Shown here piece after piece: positions 41,455 to 51,103 of a stretch of DNA of 52,299 nucleotides (the stretch's first letter is position 1; each line of letters opens with the position of its first letter). The position numbers were made by a program, and so were the translations under genes. The stretch is from Deltaproteobacteria bacterium (lineage in GTDB: Bacteria; Myxococcota_A; Polyangia; HGW-17; SLPX01), in contig JAGGXR010000079.1 in the NCBI GenBank assembly GCA_021162935.1, positions 1 to 52,299 of the forward strand. The letters run 5' to 3'. Under the pieces are notes generated by a model. That model was not told the origin of the DNA and ran no database searches. It saw only the letters and a program-made list of their open reading frames with translations.

Positions 41455-41560
41455 ACGCACAAAAGCCTCTTAGGGTGCGTGGAAGCCCACCGACTGCCAC
41501 GACCCAATAATCGAAGGTCGAAGGGCCCACGGCGGTCGCCTTCGACTCAGGAGTCGAGAC

Positions 41561-43453
41561 ATGAAAGTGCAAGCCTGGGGTGCCACAGACGTGGGCAAAA
41601 CCCGGGAACACAACGAAGACGCCTTTTTCTGCGATCCAAACCTGGGACTCTTCATGGTATGCGACGGCATGGGAGGACACGCCGCCGGTGAGGTCGCCTC
41701 GGCCATGGCAGTGGAAACGGTTCGCAAGGCGGTCGAAAAAAACCAGGATCTCCTCAAGAAGGTCGAAAAGCTGGACGGAACTGCCGAGAAGCACGATGTC
41801 CTCGCGTTTCTGGACCAGGCGATTCAATCCGCCTGTTCGACCATCCACGACCGAGCCCAGGCGGAGCCCGAAAAGAGAGGGATGGGCACCACCGTGGACC
41901 TGCTGCTCGTGGCCGGCATGCGTGGCTTCATCGCACACGTGGGCGACAGCCGCATCTACCTGGTCCGTCACAACAAGGTCCATCAGCTCACCGAGGACCA
42001 TTCCATCATCGCCTACCTCATCAAGACGGGCAGGCTCAAGCCGGACGAGGTGGATTCGAGTCCCTACGCAAAATACAAAAATGCGGTGACCCGAGCCGTC
42101 GGCGTGTACGAGACCGTCGAGGTGGATACGTTCGACTTCGACATCCTGCCAGGAGACACGTGCCTACTCTGCTCCGACGGACTTTCCTACTACCTCAACG
42201 ACAACCGAATCACCAAGGTACTCGAAGCGGAATCCCTCGAAATCAGCGCCAAGACGTATATCGACCTGGCCAATGCCGGCGGCGGACACGACAACATCAC
42301 CGCCGTGCTCGTACGGGCTCCAGAACAGGTGGAAAAGGCGCACGAAGTGCGCGCCGCCGACGTCCAACAGCAGATGGCCGTCCTGGCCAAGATGAGCCTG
42401 TTCCGAGAACTCGCCTACAAGCAACTCGTCCGCATCCTGAACATCTCCACGACCAGGTCCTTCGCAACGGGAGACGTGGTGGTCCACGAAGGGGACCCGG
42501 GCGACGAACTCTTCGTGGTCCTGACCGGAACCATCGCCCTGACCAAAGACGAAACCTACATCACGACCTTCTCACACGGCGACTACTTCGGAGAAATGGC
42601 GCTGGTGGACAGCAGTCCGCGCAGCGCCACCGCTGTCGCTGCGGAACCAACACGGGTCCTCGTGATCCACCAAAACAACTTCTTCCGAATCCTCAGAAAA
42701 GAACCGGAAATTGCGGTCAAGCTCTTGTGGAACTTTGTCCGGGTGCTCACCGATCGCCTGCGCCGCACCACGGCCGATCTGAGCGGCGCCCGACTCGAAG
42801 CCGCAGCCGAGGACCTTTCCAGCGAGGCGACCCTGCTCGAAACCATGCCCGACCGCATCACGCCGCAAGGCGCTGCCCGGACGAGTCGACACGAACTCTC
42901 CGTTGACACGCTGCGTGGCAACGGAATCTCGCCGTTGAGCGAAGCCGATTTCGAAGCGAAACCAGGAGACGTTGTGGTAGAGACGGCCACGCCCAACACG
43001 AAAGACGTGACTGCAGCAGAGGCGGAAACCGCTCGAACGAATCAGCCACAGGCGCCTGCGGCGCCCCCGGCCAAGGCCCCCACCGAAACGCCGAACCGGT
43101 CCGAATCAGACGGCATGGCCGAACAGGTGGCTGGGGCGGACGAGCCGAATCCATCGGCCGGGCCAGGAGCAGCCAACCCATCGAAAGGCAGCTCGCAACC
43201 TTCGACGACCGCCCCGGATCCGCCCGTACAGCAGGCCATCGCCGAGATGATCAACGATACGTTACGCGGCAACCAAAGCGCACCTGCGGACTTCGAGCCC
43301 CAGCCCCTCGACGAACAACCAGTGGTCACCCAGGCCCCCATCATCCACGTCGGCAGACAGCGGGAGGAAGGCTCGTCCGCAGCAGGAACGAAACCGGCGG
43401 CAGCCCCTTCAGAGCCAGATCGATCCACCGATCCCGAGGCGGAACGAGAATAA
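41561..43453 (+). CDS. PP2C-type Ser/Thr phosphatase fused to a cyclic-nucleotide-binding domain
   Basis: The start ATG 41561 follows GGAG. 630 residues. PP2C domain 1-255: metal-binding Asp 20 (HNEDAFF) and Asp 35 ([11 protein letters not shown]), then [19 protein letters not shown] and [12 protein letters not shown], so it should be catalytically active. Residues about 275-395 are a cyclic-nucleotide-binding (CAP-type) domain with a phosphate-binding cassette [19 protein letters not shown], including the Arg that contacts the cyclic phosphate. The remaining 230 residues are acidic and Pro/Ala-rich, probably disordered. Phosphatase activity is likely controlled by cAMP or cGMP. No kinase partner is adjacent; a pseudokinase lies 6 kb upstream. 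queE follows by 10 bases. Confidence 0.9.
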   Translation: MKVQAWGATDVGKTREHNEDAFFCDPNLGLFMVCDGMGGHAAGEVASAMAVETVRKAVEKNQDLLKKVEKLDGTAEKHDVLAFLDQAIQSACSTIHDRAQAEPEKRGMGTTVDLLLVAGMRGFIAHVGDSRIYLVRHNKVHQLTEDHSIIAYLIKTGRLKPDEVDSSPYAKYKNAVTRAVGVYETVEVDTFDFDILPGDTCLLCSDGLSYYLNDNRITKVLEAESLEISAKTYIDLANAGGGHDNITAVLVRAPEQVEKAHEVRAADVQQQMAVLAKMSLFRELAYKQLVRILNISTTRSFATGDVVVHEGDPGDELFVVLTGTIALTKDETYITTFSHGDYFGEMALVDSSPRSATAVAAEPTRVLVIHQNNFFRILRKEPEIAVKLLWNFVRVLTDRLRRTTADLSGARLEAAAEDLSSEATLLETMPDRITPQGAARTSRHELSVDTLRGNGISPLSEADFEAKPGDVVVETATPNTKDVTAAEAETARTNQPQAPAAPPAKAPTETPNRSESDGMAEQVAGADEPNPSAGPGAANPSKGSSQPSTTAPDPPVQQAIAEMINDTLRGNQSAPADFEPQPLDEQPVVTQAPIIHVGRQREEGSSAAGTKPAAAPSEPDRSTDPEAERE

Positions 43454-43463
43454 TCGACCAGCC

Positions 43464-44105
43464 ATGAATCTCACAGTATCGGAGACCTTCTTCTCAATCC
43501 AGGGGGAATCGAGCCACGCTGGCAGACCCTGCACCTTCGTCCGTTTGGCCGGCTGCAACCTGGATTGCTCCTATTGCGACACTCGCTACGCCCGCTCGGG
43601 CGGCAGGCAGCAGGACATCGACGACATCGCCGCCTGGGTCCTCGATCAGCCCACCGACCTGGTGACCATCACGGGCGGCGAACCCCTGCTCCAGACACAC
43701 ACGAACCACCTCGTCCGGCTCTTGCTCGACCAGGGCAAAACGGTACTCGTGGAAACGAACGGATCCATCGACATTCGGGCCGTGGACGCACGGGCCCATT
43801 GCATCATGGACCTCAAGTGCCCAGACTCGGACATGGCCGACCACAACGACATGGCGAACATCGACCGGCTCCGGCCCCACGACGAGGTCAAATTCGTGAT
43901 CGCTTCCCGACAGGATTTCGACTGGGCCGTTGACGTCATTCGCAGCCACCGGTTGAACGAACGCGTCGAGGTGCTCATGTCCGCTGCAACGCCTCGGCTG
44001 ACCCCGACCGCCCTGGCGGACTGGATCCTCCAGTCGGGTCTGGCCGTGCGACTGCAGCTCCAGATCCACAAGATCCTGTGGCCTGAAAACGAACGAGGAC
44101 GATAG
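43464..44105 (+). CDS. queE: 7-carboxy-7-deazaguanine synthase
   Basis: 213 residues. The radical SAM cluster motif is at Cys 31, 35 and 38 (CNLDCSYC), in the GCNLDCSYCDT context characteristic of QueE. The N-terminal QGES and TGGEPLL fit the family. It converts 6-carboxy-tetrahydropterin to 7-carboxy-7-deazaguanine, on the way to queuosine in tRNA. The length is typical of the shorter QueE proteins. No queC or queD is adjacent. It follows the PP2C gene by 10 bases and may be co-transcribed. Confidence 0.95.
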   Translation: MNLTVSETFFSIQGESSHAGRPCTFVRLAGCNLDCSYCDTRYARSGGRQQDIDDIAAWVLDQPTDLVTITGGEPLLQTHTNHLVRLLLDQGKTVLVETNGSIDIRAVDARAHCIMDLKCPDSDMADHNDMANIDRLRPHDEVKFVIASRQDFDWAVDVIRSHRLNERVEVLMSAATPRLTPTALADWILQSGLAVRLQLQIHKILWPENERGR

Positions 44106-44150
44106 GCCTCCCTGGCGCCTTTCGTAGATTAATCAAGACTCACTTATCCC

Positions 44151-44174
44151 TTGACCCACAAGATCCCCTATGAT
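44151..44174 (+). promoter_or_regulatory. TTGAC-N12-TATGAT element (acetate transporter)
   Basis: TTGACC (44151-44156), 12 bases, TATGAT (44169-44174), 163 bases before the satP start. Matches the arrangement before the PP2C gene at 41431-41454 including TATGATA. Confidence 0.35.
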
Positions 44175-44337
44175 AGAGGCGAAACACCATGTGTTCCACC
44201 TCGCACGATACTCATAGGACTCCGCCAAAGAGTGACTGGACTCCACGTGCCTGGCGACAACAAGAACCGCACGACAACCCAACGCTGATTCAGTAATTCG
44301 CAACGAGCCGGCCGACCGGCAACAAGGAGGTTTTGCA

Positions 44338-44919
44338 ATGGAAGAGACAAAGCTCGCCAATCCCGCGCCTCTTGGCCTGATGGGATTCGGAATGACCACG
44401 ATCCTGCTCAACATGCACAATGCGGGAATCTTCAAGATGGACGCCACGATCGTGGCGATGGGCATCTTCTACGGAGGCATCGCCCAGATCATCGCCGGTG
44501 GCATGGAATTCAAGAAGGGCAACACCTTCGGCACCACGGCGTTTACGTCCTTTGGTTTGTTCTGGCTGAGCCTGGTGGCCATCATTGCCCCCGAGGGCAA
44601 TATTTTTCACATGGGCTTCCCCGTTCAGACCAAATTCATGGGCTGGTACCTGTTCCTCTGGGGCCTGTTCACCGCCTTCATGTTCATCGGCACCCTCAAG
44701 GCCAACAAGGCACTCCAGTTCGTCTTCGCGAGCTTGGCCGTCCTGTTCTGGCTCCTGGCGGCCGGCCATTGGATGAAGGGCAGCGGCGCCAAGACCATGC
44801 TCCACATCGCTGGCTGGGAAGGCATCATCTGCGGCGCCTCGGCCATCTATCTGGCCATGGCCGAAGTGATCGAAGAGCAACTCGGCAAGTCACTCCTCCC
44901 GATCGGGAAGCCCGAGTGA
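44338..44919 (+). CDS. satP: GPR1/FUN34/YaaH family acetate/succinate transporter
   Basis: The start ATG 44338 has AAGGAGG 8 bases upstream. 193 residues, about six membrane segments, with the family signature NPAPLGLMGFG at residues 8-18. Members move acetate and succinate across the inner membrane with a proton. The YaaH/SatP group has the short N-terminus seen here. Nothing in the flanks shows regulation except the TTGAC element. It is separated from trmFO by 64 bases. Confidence 0.92.
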   Translation: MEETKLANPAPLGLMGFGMTTILLNMHNAGIFKMDATIVAMGIFYGGIAQIIAGGMEFKKGNTFGTTAFTSFGLFWLSLVAIIAPEGNIFHMGFPVQTKFMGWYLFLWGLFTAFMFIGTLKANKALQFVFASLAVLFWLLAAGHWMKGSGAKTMLHIAGWEGIICGASAIYLAMAEVIEEQLGKSLLPIGKPE

Positions 44920-44983
44920 TTTGGTCCTCCATTCGATTTTCTTCGTCCCCCATCACCTCCCAGTCATGAAAGAACCCTGAGTC

Positions 44984-46342
44984 ATGTCACACGTCACCGT
45001 CGTGGGAGGCGGCCTGGCTGGCTGCGAGGCCGCCTGGCAGCTCGCCCGCCGCAACATCCAGGTCACTCTCGTCGAGATGCGGCCGGAAGAGATGGCACCG
45101 GCCCACGGCACGGACCTGCTCGCAGAACTCGTCTGTTCCAACTCCCTCAAGTCCACGGACATGGGCACACCGGCCGGTCTGCTCAAAGCGGAACTTGCCG
45201 CACTGGACAGCCTCATCCTGGAGGCCGCACGCGCAAGCAGCGTCCCAGCCGGTTCCGCCCTCGCGGTGGACCGCATCCGCTTCGCTAGGCTCGTCACGCA
45301 GCGCATCGCTGAACATCCAAACATCGAGGTGGTCTGCCGCAGGCAGGACCGCCTGCCCGACCCGCCGGCGATCCTGGCGACCGGACCGCTCACGTCGGGC
45401 GATCTCGCCAAGGCCCTTGCCGAGGCGGCGGGCCGGCCCCTGACGTTCTATGACGCCATCGCCCCCATCGTCGACGCCGACAGCATCGACTGGGACCATG
45501 CCTTCGTCGCCTCCCGATGGGAGAACGCAACGAGCAAGCCGGCAAACACGCCAGACCCGACGCGCTTCGGCTTTCCGGCCATGGCGACCTCCAAGGGCGA
45601 CTACGTGAACTGCCCCATGGATCGAGGCCAATATGAAGCCTTCGTAGACGCGCTCCTGTCCGCCAGCCAGGTCCAAGCTCACGAGTTCGAAGACGCGCGC
45701 TACTTCGAGTCCTGCCTGCCCATCGAAGTCATGGCACGCCGTGGTCTGGACGTGCTCCGGCACGGCCCCATGCGCCCCATCGGCATCCAGGACCCGGCAA
45801 CCGGAAAACGGCCCTATGCCGTGGTCCAGCTCAGGCTGGAAAATAGCCACAAGACCGCCTACAACATGGTCGGCTTCCAGACGAGACTGCGATATGGCGA
45901 GCAGACGCGCATCTTCCGTATGATCCCCGGCCTCGGTGACGCCAATTTTTTGCGTTATGGATCCATTCATCGCAACAGCTACCTGAACGCACCCGCCTGC
46001 CTGAACGCCAGATTCGAACTCGACAAGGCGCCTGGTATCCGCGTGGCTGGCCTGCTCGCCGGCGTGGAGGGCTACATGGAATCCACGGCCATGGGCCTGT
46101 TGGCCGGGCTGCTCCTGGCCGCCGACCTGACCGGCGCCAACCTGGATCCTCCGCCCCAAACCACAGCGCTCGGCGCCCTCCACACGTACCTGCAACGAGA
46201 CCGAGGCGGCGCCTTCATCCCCACGAACATGAACATGTCACTCTTCCCTCCCCTCGATGTCGAAGAAAGGATGTCCAAAAAAGAACGGCGCCTTCGAACG
46301 GCCCGCAGGGCGCTCGACGACCTCTTACTCTGGAAGGCCTGA
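44984..46342 (+). CDS. trmFO: Methylenetetrahydrofolate-tRNA (uracil-5-)-methyltransferase
   Basis: 452 residues. The FAD-binding motif GGGLAGCEAAW starts at residue 8, and the family Cys are at 51 (ELVCSNSLKS) and 210 (DYVNCPMD). It makes ribothymidine at position 54 of tRNA using methylene-tetrahydrofolate and FAD. The length matches the family. It faces the GGDEF gene; the 72-base gap shows only a weak inverted repeat. Confidence 0.96.
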   Translation: MSHVTVVGGGLAGCEAAWQLARRNIQVTLVEMRPEEMAPAHGTDLLAELVCSNSLKSTDMGTPAGLLKAELAALDSLILEAARASSVPAGSALAVDRIRFARLVTQRIAEHPNIEVVCRRQDRLPDPPAILATGPLTSGDLAKALAEAAGRPLTFYDAIAPIVDADSIDWDHAFVASRWENATSKPANTPDPTRFGFPAMATSKGDYVNCPMDRGQYEAFVDALLSASQVQAHEFEDARYFESCLPIEVMARRGLDVLRHGPMRPIGIQDPATGKRPYAVVQLRLENSHKTAYNMVGFQTRLRYGEQTRIFRMIPGLGDANFLRYGSIHRNSYLNAPACLNARFELDKAPGIRVAGLLAGVEGYMESTAMGLLAGLLLAADLTGANLDPPPQTTALGALHTYLQRDRGGAFIPTNMNMSLFPPLDVEERMSKKERRLRTARRALDDLLLWKA

Positions 46343-46414
46343 CCGACCCGTACCGCCGAACACGGCACATATCGGTCGGGGCGACAGACAAACCAACACA
46401 AGGAGCCAGATCCC

Positions 46415-47572
46415 TCAGGCTTCGGGCTGTGCCACGGCGACCTGGTCCTTGCCTCGGGCCTTGGCCTGGTACATGGCGCTGTCCGCCAAACGAAGCAGAG
46501 CATTTTGACGTTGCCGCACGTCCCCGACGGGAGGCACGTGCTCCTGCAGCGACGCCACGCCCACGCTACAGGTCACGGGCACTTCGAGCTGGATCGGACC
46601 ATGGACCCCCTCGGGCATTCCGTGGAGAAATTGGTTGGCAGACACCGCTTTTCTCAAGGCCTCCGCAGCTCGAACCGCCAGCAGAACGTCGTGACCCGGC
46701 AAAATCGCAACGAACTCATCGCCGCCATAGCGGGCAATCACGGCGCCAGGAGGCGCCCAGGCGTTGAGCACCCCGCCCATCTCGTGCAGGACCTGACTGC
46801 CCACGAGGTGTCCATACCGGTCATTGACCCTCTTGAAAAAGTCCAGGTCCATGAAGATCACCGACAGAGGCGTTTGATTCCGATCGGCCCGCTGCACCTC
46901 TTCGCCAAGGCGCACGTGCATGAACCGATCGTTGAACAGCCCGGTCAGGTCATCATGCCTGGCCAGTTCACGCACACGGATCACGTCCAAAGCGTTTTGG
47001 ATCGATGACGAAATGTACCCGGCAAAGGTTTCGAGCAGAGCAAGGTCTTCTGTGTCGTACTCGCTTCCGGACGCCCGATTGATGAGTTCCAGGACACCGC
47101 AAATCGACTCGCCCACGAACACGGGCACCGCCACCACGGACCGGGTCACGTACCCGGATTCTTCGTCCAGTTCGCGATAGAAATGCACGTCACTGGCCGC
47201 ATCACGAGCCATGTACGGTTCACCATTGCTGTACACGTGCCCGGCGATCCCCTGCCCCGCTGGGATGGATTTTCCGAGCAAGCATTCGCCCAACTTGCCG
47301 AAGGCGGCGATAAAGGTCAGTCGATTCGTCGAGGTCCGCCCCAACTTGGCACGAGGATCGTCGAGCAGGATGGAGCCAGCCTCCGAAGGGACGAACTCAT
47401 CCGCCTTGGCCAGGATTTCCTTGAGCACCTCGTCGAGGTGCACATCGAGACGTTCGGTGCGCTTTTCACGACGCTGCCGGACGAGAAACCGTGAGATTTC
47501 CTCAGGATCCAAGGCAAGGATGTCCGTCTCAGTTACCAAATCAGCACTCTTCACGGGTCCGGCTGCCGACAC
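46415..47572 (-). CDS. GAF-GGDEF diguanylate cyclase
   Basis: About 385 residues. I start at GTG 47572, which is after the DUF1232 stop (47611); GTG 47554 is equally possible and neither has a good ribosome site. A GAF-type domain (about 70-210; STNRLTFIAAFG, GYVTRSVVAVPVFVGESICGVLELIN) precedes a GGDEF domain with the intact signature YGGDEF and the LTGLFNDRF motif. It should make c-di-GMP, with activity tuned by the GAF ligand. The RxxD inhibitory site is not visible at its usual position. The frame upstream overlaps the DUF1232 gene and is a read-through shadow. Confidence 0.88.
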   Translation of the reverse strand: MSAAGPVKSADLVTETDILALDPEEISRFLVRQRREKRTERLDVHLDEVLKEILAKADEFVPSEAGSILLDDPRAKLGRTSTNRLTFIAAFGKLGECLLGKSIPAGQGIAGHVYSNGEPYMARDAASDVHFYRELDEESGYVTRSVVAVPVFVGESICGVLELINRASGSEYDTEDLALLETFAGYISSSIQNALDVIRVRELARHDDLTGLFNDRFMHVRLGEEVQRADRNQTPLSVIFMDLDFFKRVNDRYGHLVGSQVLHEMGGVLNAWAPPGAVIARYGGDEFVAILPGHDVLLAVRAAEALRKAVSANQFLHGMPEGVHGPIQLEVPVTCSVGVASLQEHVPPVGDVRQRQNALLRLADSAMYQAKARGKDQVAVAQPEA

Positions 47573-47610
47573 CAGCGAGCGAACCGGACAGCGCCGATAC
47601 CCGCTCGCTC

Positions 47611-48168
47611 CTACGCGCCCAGCTTGGCCTTCAGGTAGGAAACCAGCTCCCGCGCCGCCCGATCCGGATCGGACACCTCGGGAGGCACGAACGTGTGCAT
47701 GTCCTCGTTCACGTCGATGAGCAGCGCCTGCCTGGCATCGAACGACTGCACACAATCGTCGGGCGTCCGCTTCCGCACGGATTCGGTCTCCATCTTGCGG
47801 ACCGCATTTTCGAAGGGCCGGTACAGGTCGCCCAAGGAAGTCTTGACCACCTCGCAGTCGTTGGCGAGCCGGAACCAATGCTTGAGACGATCCGGGTCCA
47901 ACTCACCGGCCAAATCGGAACCAATGTCCGCCACCACGCGCAGGACCAAGCAATCATCCAAAACGCCCGTGGGCTGATAGTGATCCGGCACGAAATCGAG
48001 CTGTCGCACGAGATAACTCAAACCAGTGGCCGCCAACCGACGCAACCCCTCAGTCAAAGACTCGTCCTTGAGCACCGAGCTGAAAAGCCCCACGTCCTTG
48101 GTGAAGGAATCGACCCAATCCTGAAACTTCCCGGCCATCTCCAGGCCCTGCTTGTCCTCATCCGTCAT
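47611..48168 (-). CDS. DUF1232 (YkvA-like) domain protein
   Basis: 185 residues. The signature LDFVPDHYQPTGVLDDCLVLRVVADIG near residues 62-90 is that of DUF1232/YkvA, a small membrane-associated domain of unknown function. No clear membrane segment is seen. It precedes the GGDEF gene by 38 bases on the same strand and may be co-transcribed with it. Start ATG 48168. Confidence 0.8.
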   Translation of the reverse strand: MTDEDKQGLEMAGKFQDWVDSFTKDVGLFSSVLKDESLTEGLRRLAATGLSYLVRQLDFVPDHYQPTGVLDDCLVLRVVADIGSDLAGELDPDRLKHWFRLANDCEVVKTSLGDLYRPFENAVRKMETESVRKRTPDDCVQSFDARQALLIDVNEDMHTFVPPEVSDPDRAARELVSYLKAKLGA

Positions 48169-48337
48169 GTCATCCCTCGTTGGCTATCGTCCCTAGTAAC
48201 GCTTCGTTCTTCGCTCGTCTCTGCTGGACTATCCCTTGGATTCATACCCGATCTCGTCGCTCTTGCACAGGAGTTTCACCGCGCACTCGGCGGTCTGCAC
48301 CGCGGACAACGGGTCACCACGGCGCACTTGGAACGTC

Positions 48338-51103
48338 TCACCGGGTACGAGCACGTCGCTTCGCCCTCTTCTGGCCACTCGAACGAACTCCCATTCTAGA
48401 TGTACAGGTGGACGCAACCTCGAACAGACGACCATCGGCCCACTCACGATCTGGACGTCCCTGCCGGGAGACAGCCGCCAAAACCGCGACGGCACGCCCC
48501 ATCCGTTTCGTTCGCTCGTAGACATCCACGAGCATCCGATCGGCCCAATCCTCACCGCGGACCGAAGCGAAGTGAAGAAGGATCCGTTCCGCTGTCGCCC
48601 ACCTTCCATGATGGATCGCATCGCGAACAAACAGACGTTTCACACAGGGCGATCCAGCGATCCAGGCCCTCGAAGCTGCTCCACGAAACAGACGCCCAAG
48701 ACGCCCGCGTCCGAACCTCGACGTAAGCCCCCCAAAGGAACAGGCCGCACCGCCCATCAGGGGATGGTTGTCGCTCCAGGTCGCTGCCAGACGCAGGGCC
48801 CGCCCCACCTTGCCCGTGGCCACGAGCCAACGAATCCTCACCTCGACCCTGCGCAAGTCCTGGGCCATGGCGCCCAGCCAGTCGGCTCGCCCCTCGTCGA
48901 TCAGCACGAGGGCCACGGCCTCCGCCAATCGAGGCCGCTCCGATGCCGGAGTCCCAGCCCGCCACTTCGCGAGCCCATCTGCAAGGAGCCGACGCCGGCC
49001 GCAATGGGCCCAGAGTCGAGCGACCAATTCCGTCGGCCCCAACGAAACGGGCACATCCGCGTCCGTCCATTGCAGCAGCCGACCCAGAGCAGCGCCGGCC
49101 TCTTCGCAACGCCCGCCGTGGAGGTACCAGCGCACCAACTTGGTCAGAGCATGCACCCGACGATGGCTGGAGGTGAGCCAGTCGTCTGCCGTCAAAACGG
49201 CGCGATCCGTTTGCCCGCCCAGAATCAAGGCGCGCACCGCCGGTTCCAACAGGATCGGCTCCTTGGAAAACCGCTGGGCCACAGACCAGGCGAGCTGCGC
49301 TGCAGCCCACTTGAGACCGAGGCGATCCATTTCCTTCAAGGCCCATGGAACGCGACAGAGACCAAACCCGTCCGGGCCTCGACCCACGGAATCGGCCAAC
49401 ACCGAAGCCGCCTTCTTCTTGTCGCCAGCAAGCACGAGCAGGCGCGGATACCATGCCGCCCGGGACCCGACAACGGGTCGGCAGGGCCCTGATCGCACCC
49501 AACGCTCATAGCTCTTCTTCGCCTGGGTCCGCCGTGTGGTCGACAGGACAGCCCGCACCTGCCGTGTCTGCGACGGGACAACCGTGCCGGCCCCTGTCGT
49601 CGACAGAGCCGCCTCGCCCCCGAATCTGGAGCGGCACATCGCCCCCACAACCCCGGCCGCCCAGGATGATGCACCAGACACAGCATGCGATAACGGACGA
49701 GCCGACGCAACGGGCAACGAATTGGACGATGCAAGCAAGCGCTCCCAATCGAGCGCCTTGCCCGCGGACAGCCCCTGCATCCGAGAAACCGTTGCCATCC
49801 GAGACGCCACGGCGCGAAGCAGCGACACCTGCCTGGCTACATCGGCCGGCACTCCTCGCACCGTCCCCTTTTCAGGCAACCGGAAGGATCTGCCACGAGC
49901 AGAACGGATCGCCGCCCCTTGCGCAGGAGACGACACGACAGACGGCGCTGCAGACGGCGATCCGCGGCCAGCCGCCGTGGCCTCGGCCCAGGCCAGATGG
50001 GCAATCGCCGAATCGGGGTCGTTCCATCGCAATGCGACCCTCGCCAGGTTCAATCGAACAGAAGGGTCGAATCGCTTCGCACGGAGCAACTCGTCGAGCA
50101 CCTTCATGGCGACGGCATGATGACCGCCCCGCCATAGGAGCACCGCCCTGGTCACGGCATGTTGACGCAGCAACGGCTCGAAGCCGGGCCGATCCAGAAG
50201 CCCGGACCAGAGACCCTGGTCCACGAGCGCCGCCACGAAGGCCACCGGGTGCTTCAACCCCTTCGGCCCACGCGCGACCAGCCGGGGCCACCACGCCCCA
50301 AGCACCTGCGCATCGTCCAAAGCAAGCCGCTCCAACAGCCCACAGGATTCGGTCCAGCCGCGATCGCAGCCTGCGGCGAGGAGTCGGGCCAAACCCAACC
50401 GACGCCCCCGAGTCGACACGCGTGCATGCTTTCCCACCTGGTTTCGACTCCAGGCCTCCACGACGCGCCGCACCTCGCGACGCCGTACGCTCCAGTCCGC
50501 CCGGCGCACGAGTCCACGCAGCGCCTGGGCGCATCGAGCCCAGGACCAAGAACCCCGACAGCCACCACCTCGTCTGGACAGGGCGGCCCAAACGCCTCTC
50601 CCGTCTTTCCCTGTACGATCGGCGTGGATCTCGTCCGAGGCCATGTGTGCCAGGTGCTTCGCTCGTGCCGCGCGCAGCCCGGCGAGCAATCGTCGATCTG
50701 AAGTTTCGAGCCCCTGCACCCGTTCGAGCGCCTCGATGGCTGCCTCGTCCCTTCCCAGACGATGGGCGAGATGCGCCGCCAGCAGCAGGTTCGACCGGAC
50801 CGGCCTCTTCTGCACGGCCTGCTCGGCCTGCCGCCAGGCCGCCTCGGTCCGGCCCAGGCCGGCCAGAGCCCGAGCGCGCAGGGCCGGCCGCCACAGACCG
50901 GCTCGGTCCAAACGCTGCAGCACCTCACCGTAGCGCCCTAAACGAATGAGTCGCTTGGCGCCGAGGCTGACACAGGACGAGGTCAACGAGCCTGTCACCA
51001 CGAGCACGACTGCGACGAAGGCGCTGCCCCGACCGGTCACCCAAGCTCGATCGACCGGCACCACTCCCCCTTCCACGAAACGTTGTCTAGATATCCGTCC
51101 CAT
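48338..51103 (-). CDS. Large TPR-like putative lipoprotein, unknown function
   Basis: 921 residues from ATG 51103; this start overlaps the upstream gene by 17 bases, and in-frame GTG 51064/51061 follow GGGGGA. The N-terminus has a signal-like segment with LTSSC, a weak lipobox. The rest is helical, Ala/Arg/Leu-rich repeats like WRPALRARALAGLGRTEAAW and RWLVATGKVGRALRLAATW, consistent with TPR/solenoid helices. Composition is much more GC-rich than the neighbours. It probably forms an operon with the TPR lipoprotein upstream. The function is unknown; the solenoid implies protein binding in the cell envelope. Confidence 0.7.
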   Translation of the reverse strand: MGRISRQRFVEGGVVPVDRAWVTGRGSAFVAVVLVVTGSLTSSCVSLGAKRLIRLGRYGEVLQRLDRAGLWRPALRARALAGLGRTEAAWRQAEQAVQKRPVRSNLLLAAHLAHRLGRDEAAIEALERVQGLETSDRRLLAGLRAARAKHLAHMASDEIHADRTGKDGRGVWAALSRRGGGCRGSWSWARCAQALRGLVRRADWSVRRREVRRVVEAWSRNQVGKHARVSTRGRRLGLARLLAAGCDRGWTESCGLLERLALDDAQVLGAWWPRLVARGPKGLKHPVAFVAALVDQGLWSGLLDRPGFEPLLRQHAVTRAVLLWRGGHHAVAMKVLDELLRAKRFDPSVRLNLARVALRWNDPDSAIAHLAWAEATAAGRGSPSAAPSVVSSPAQGAAIRSARGRSFRLPEKGTVRGVPADVARQVSLLRAVASRMATVSRMQGLSAGKALDWERLLASSNSLPVASARPLSHAVSGASSWAAGVVGAMCRSRFGGEAALSTTGAGTVVPSQTRQVRAVLSTTRRTQAKKSYERWVRSGPCRPVVGSRAAWYPRLLVLAGDKKKAASVLADSVGRGPDGFGLCRVPWALKEMDRLGLKWAAAQLAWSVAQRFSKEPILLEPAVRALILGGQTDRAVLTADDWLTSSHRRVHALTKLVRWYLHGGRCEEAGAALGRLLQWTDADVPVSLGPTELVARLWAHCGRRRLLADGLAKWRAGTPASERPRLAEAVALVLIDEGRADWLGAMAQDLRRVEVRIRWLVATGKVGRALRLAATWSDNHPLMGGAACSFGGLTSRFGRGRLGRLFRGAASRAWIAGSPCVKRLFVRDAIHHGRWATAERILLHFASVRGEDWADRMLVDVYERTKRMGRAVAVLAAVSRQGRPDREWADGRLFEVASTCTSRMGVRSSGQKRAKRRARTR

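Larger units (their letters stand above)
41162..41560. other. 399-bp divergent gap; regulatory region of the PP2C-cNMP gene
   Basis: No gene seen. It contains a perfect 21-bp direct repeat (41388-41408 and 41409-41429) and, immediately after it, TTGACG-N12-TATGAT at 41431-41454, 107 bases before the PP2C start. The left part should hold the promoter of the DUF4215 lipoprotein but I cannot place it. Confidence 0.5.

Noticed and set aside
38933-42001. DUF4215 lipoprotein frame extended upstream to 42001
   Set aside because: It overlaps the PP2C-cNMP gene. ATG 41161 has a ribosome site and starts a signal peptide with a lipobox.
46415-47878. GGDEF frame extended upstream to 47878
   Set aside because: It overlaps the DUF1232 gene, whose own frame has a recognised signature.
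49345-50949. Long plus-strand frame opposite the TPR-like lipoprotein
   Set aside because: Pro/Arg/Ala-rich translation without domains; shadow of the minus-strand gene.
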